Positions 40,778 through 43,151 of a DNA stretch of 43,151 bases are shown piece by piece. The notes under the pieces are model-generated. The model ran no database searches and was not told the DNA's origin. It saw only the letters and a list, made by a program, of their open reading frames with translations. Source of the DNA: Euryarchaeota archaeon UBA105 (GTDB lineage Archaea; Thermoplasmatota; Poseidoniia; Poseidoniales; Thalassarchaeaceae); contig DALV01000102.1 of NCBI GenBank assembly GCA_002496905.1, forward strand, positions 1 through 43,151. Reading direction: 5' to 3'. Position numbers and translations under genes: made by a program. Position 1 is the stretch's first letter. Every line of letters begins with the position of its first letter.

Positions 40778-41287
40778 ATGCGTATGTCGATGATTGTGGC
40801 TATGGATGAAGAGGGGTGTATTGGAAGGGGGGAAGGACTCCCTTGGCGTTTAGCTTCTGACATGGCTCGATTCAAACAATTGACTGAAGGAGACGGGTTT
40901 AACGCCGTTATTATGGGAAGGAAAACTTGGGATTCACTTCCCGAAGCATATCGGCCATTGCCCGAGCGATTAAACATCGTCATGTCAAGAGACACCGGAT
41001 GGGAAGCAGATGGGGCAGAGACTGCTCTATACATCGGCCGGGCCATAGAAATCGCCTATGCAGATGGTTGCGATGAATGCTGGATTATTGGCGGAGCTCA
41101 GATTTACCATATGTTTCTTGATCGTATAGAAGAAATTCATCTTACAACGGTCCAAACCAATAATAGTGGTGACGTGAAATTTCCAGAATGGAATCGTTCT
41201 GAATGGTCTGAGGAAGTTATCGAAAAATTGCAATCAGACTCCAATAACGAATACGACACTACATATTCCATTTGGACTAGGCGATAA
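40778..41287 (+). CDS. folA: Dihydrofolate reductase
   Basis: The 169-residue enzyme reduces dihydrofolate to tetrahydrofolate. MIVAMDEEGCIGRGEGLPWRLASDMARF is the family N-terminus, VIMGRKTWDSLP the NADPH-binding part, and CWIIGGAQIYHMFL the conserved GG motif. ATG 40778 is preceded by GAGGT. It lies 9 nt downstream of thyA, and its stop is followed after one base by the next start. Internal ATG codons at 40784 and 40790 are possible alternative starts. Confidence 0.94.
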   Translation: MRMSMIVAMDEEGCIGRGEGLPWRLASDMARFKQLTEGDGFNAVIMGRKTWDSLPEAYRPLPERLNIVMSRDTGWEADGAETALYIGRAIEIAYADGCDECWIIGGAQIYHMFLDRIEEIHLTTVQTNNSGDVKFPEWNRSEWSEEVIEKLQSDSNNEYDTTYSIWTRR

Positions 41288-41288
41288 C

Positions 41289-41690
41289 ATGAATTTTCGC
41301 GACTTGTTCGCAATCTTAGGCGGTTCATTTTTCGTTTATGTAGGAGTATTGCACTTCACGGATACTGAATGGTTCGAACCAATTGTACCACCAATCCTTG
41401 GTTCGGCAAAATTTTGGGTTATCGCTAGTGGTTTAGTTGAAATTCTAGTTGGCGTTATGCTGATTATCCCCTCAATAAGATGGATGGGGGGATTTGCCAG
41501 CGCTAGTTTGTTGATTTGTCTATATCCGGCAAATCTGTACATGTGGGTTAATTCTGTCGAATTGGGTGATGGGGCGTCATTATCTCAGACTGGAAATCTG
41601 GTGCGGCTTGTATTACAATTAGGTGGAATTTGGATTAGTCTCTGGATTGCAGAATATGAAATTCAAAAGCCGTCACAAAACCTGAATTAA
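41289..41690 (+). CDS. Small DoxX-like membrane protein
   Basis: The 133-residue protein has four hydrophobic helices in a layout like DoxX/DoxD and related four-helix families: FAILGGSFFVYVGVLHF, FWVIASGLVEILVGVMLIIP, WMGGFASASLLICLYPANLYMW and VLQLGGIWISLWIAEYEI. Family members are thought to handle redox or thiol chemistry in the membrane, but no catalytic residue is established here. The start is one base after the folA stop, so it is part of that operon. Confidence 0.72.
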   Translation: MNFRDLFAILGGSFFVYVGVLHFTDTEWFEPIVPPILGSAKFWVIASGLVEILVGVMLIIPSIRWMGGFASASLLICLYPANLYMWVNSVELGDGASLSQTGNLVRLVLQLGGIWISLWIAEYEIQKPSQNLN

Positions 41691-41748
41691 TCAAAATTTC
41701 AAAAATGCTGGGTTAAACTTAATCTCCTTCACAATGTATCGATAACCA

Positions 41749-43151
41749 ATGGTTAGTAACCCTAAGGTCCGGTTCGGCGAGGGGGGCGGATTTGATTTTA
41801 CTATACCAAGTGGATTTGTGATTATTCCTTGGGGTTTTTCTTTACTTTTGGTAGTATTCGGTATAATTGGGAGTATAGTTGGTCTAGTCGCAAACGATTG
41901 GGCGGCTGTAGCTGGAGGTGGAATTTTTGTCGTCCCTGGTTGCTTACTAGGGATGTGGCTAACCCCCACAAAATTGCAAAAGGAATTTGAAAAAATCAGA
42001 ATAGAAGAGAAACCCAGGGATTTTGTCCATCGTTCTGAAACTGGGGGTTTGACAGGAAATTTCTGGACTGGGAAATATTCGAAAAGTCCAAAAAAAGACG
42101 ATAGAGGATGGGTTTTCCAAGCCCCAGGTCCAGATTACTGGGACAAAGTAGACCCATATGGACCAGATGATACTGGAATTATTTCAGAACATCCCACCGT
42201 TGTAGGTACTCCAAAACCAGCAAGTTTCTCTCTTGATGGTGTTTTCATGTGCATTCTCGCTCTATACTCAATCCCAGCTACAATGGCCTCCGTAATGACT
42301 GGAGTAGCAATGCTCGAGGCGGGTGCGGAAGACGAGATTGCTGGAGTCGCCTGTGCATTGATTGTCGGGCCAGTTATTGGGTCCGTGCTATTTGCAATTG
42401 CGAGTTGGGTCACGGGAACTAAAATGCAGCTGACTATTGATGTTCCAACTTCAAAGATTAGGTCCATGGCTGCTGGTGAACTAGAGCTCGTGGGGCAAGT
42501 TCGAAGGTGGACATCACCCGCACCACCTGTTCTGGTAGGAGATGATCCTGCTCGCACTTACAATGACCTACATTCATGGAGATGGAAGTACGAAATATAT
42601 CTAAGAAGAACAAAAGTTGTGATGACAGATAAGGGGCCACGAACTGAAACCGAACACAGATGGGAGACTATTACAGAAAAACACGGTGGTCACAATTTCA
42701 TACTTCACGATGGGACTGGAGGAGTGCTTGTAAAACCCGAAAAGTTCCAAACACAAGAGCTTGGAACCTATATTCGTATGTGGGAAGTTGATCATAATCG
42801 TAACTTGGGAGAAATTTTTGGTTCACTAATCACTACTACTTTTGGCGGTTGGACGATACTTGAGCATAAGTGGACATTATGGGGACTGGCTTTAGGAGAC
42901 CCCTGTTACATCCTAGGAAAAGCCGAAAATCGGTCGAAGGATATGAAGAAAGAAGAATGGTTTGCTGAAGATGGTATTACACCTATACGAAGAAATAATC
43001 AACAACTCTTATTGCAAGTTGTAGGTGAAAGTGGAGTAGGTTTTGCTGCAAGATTGGAAAGAGGAAGTGAACTTGGAGTTCTTGGAAAGGTAAAGTCTCA
43101 GATTGAATATAAGATAATCCCCGGTATACTGGCAGCTGGTTGTTTGATGGG
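41749..43151 (+). CDS. GIDE-domain membrane protein, 3' end beyond the window
   Basis: An open frame from ATG 41749 runs to the last base (467 codons so far) without a stop. It has two hydrophobic helices near the N-terminus (residues about 23-48 and 52-70), two in the middle (about 165-187 and 198-220), then a soluble domain. IDVPTSKIRSMAAGELELVGQV followed by a helix-poor region with WRWKYEIYLRR, FILHDGTGGVLVKPEKF and GDPCYILGKAENRS matches the GIDE domain of MUL1-type mitochondrial E3 ligases and their prokaryotic relatives. No RING finger is seen in the visible part. A last hydrophobic stretch (PGILAAGCLM) begins at the edge. The function in archaea is unknown. Confidence 0.72.
   Translation, partial: MVSNPKVRFGEGGGFDFTIPSGFVIIPWGFSLLLVVFGIIGSIVGLVANDWAAVAGGGIFVVPGCLLGMWLTPTKLQKEFEKIRIEEKPRDFVHRSETGGLTGNFWTGKYSKSPKKDDRGWVFQAPGPDYWDKVDPYGPDDTGIISEHPTVVGTPKPASFSLDGVFMCILALYSIPATMASVMTGVAMLEAGAEDEIAGVACALIVGPVIGSVLFAIASWVTGTKMQLTIDVPTSKIRSMAAGELELVGQVRRWTSPAPPVLVGDDPARTYNDLHSWRWKYEIYLRRTKVVMTDKGPRTETEHRWETITEKHGGHNFILHDGTGGVLVKPEKFQTQELGTYIRMWEVDHNRNLGEIFGSLITTTFGGWTILEHKWTLWGLALGDPCYILGKAENRSKDMKKEEWFAEDGITPIRRNNQQLLLQVVGESGVGFAARLERGSELGVLGKVKSQIEYKIIPGILAAGCLM

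Noticed and set aside
1..43151. CRISPR arrays, insertion sequences, transposases, inteins, prophage genes or attachment sites
   Set aside because: No direct-repeat arrays, transposase motifs or integrase genes were seen; the polymerase and topoisomerase have no intein insertions.

Overview
The window is a compact, roughly 40% GC stretch of an archaeal chromosome. The information-processing genes are archaeal in type: SRP (7S) RNA with an archaeal Alu domain, two-domain tRNA-splicing endonuclease, B-family DNA polymerase, KH-type aCPSF1/FttA nuclease, proteasome beta subunit, SepF, ZPR1, archaeal/eukaryotic-type TrpRS, geranylgeranyl reductase. They are mixed with bacterial-like metabolic genes: split PntAB transhydrogenase, ThyA/DHFR, malate dehydrogenase, PlsC-like acyltransferase, futalosine-pathway MqnC. 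This mix, the many exported or membrane peptidases (M6, S8, CPBP, M24B) and frequent TTG/GTG starts suggest a marine planktonic euryarchaeon of Marine Group II (Ca. Poseidoniales) or a close relative. That placement is inference from gene content, not a phylogeny.

Layout. 1-2354 (+): end of an MMPL/RND-type membrane protein, an EVE-domain protein and a DUF1028 protein. 2361-4289 (-): pyrD, a Cys-type CcmE and the SRP RNA. 4343-9564 (+): a small CxxC protein, a GC-rich alternating purine/pyrimidine tract and promoter, topA with an unusual C-terminus, a geranylgeranyl reductase and a membrane protein. 9565-14753 (-): a PfkB kinase, a secreted membrane-anchored protein, Xaa-Pro aminopeptidase and mqnC. 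14778-18567 (+): endA, a small conserved protein and a divergent DNA polymerase B. 18453-26501 (-): pntAA-pntAB-pntB, a CxCH Reeler-like membrane protein, tatC with a cysteine-rich extension and an M6 protease; beyond them, overlapping the end of polB, a RecA-like protein without a P-loop. 26616-33441: CPBP protease, mdh, Nudix hydrolase, tRNA-Pro, zinc-ribbon protein, small membrane protein, subtilase lipoprotein, fttA. 33524-43151: psmB, sepF, zpr1, trpS, a saccharopine/lysine dehydrogenase-like gene, a secreted protein, plsC, then thyA-folA-DoxX-GIDE running off the right edge.

How the genes fit together. PntAA/PntAB/PntB, MqnC (menaquinone), malate dehydrogenase, CcmE (cytochrome c maturation), quinone-linked PyrD and the CxCH protein point to an aerobic-type, quinone- and cytochrome-linked metabolism. 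ThyA and DHFR are adjacent and form the thymidylate cycle. TatC and the exported peptidases fit a protein-degrading lifestyle.

The most interesting signal is at 15930-19274: a small conserved protein, a family B polymerase with a damaged proofreading site and altered motif C, and a RecA-fold protein lacking Walker A. It resembles an archaeal PolB2-type translesion or mutagenesis module, analogous to bacterial ImuA-ImuB-DnaE2. Other notable items are the TatC fusion, topA with TxKQ repeats in place of zinc fingers, a potential Z-DNA element in front of topA, a GIDE-domain membrane protein, and a hairpin overlapping the fttA ribosome-binding site.
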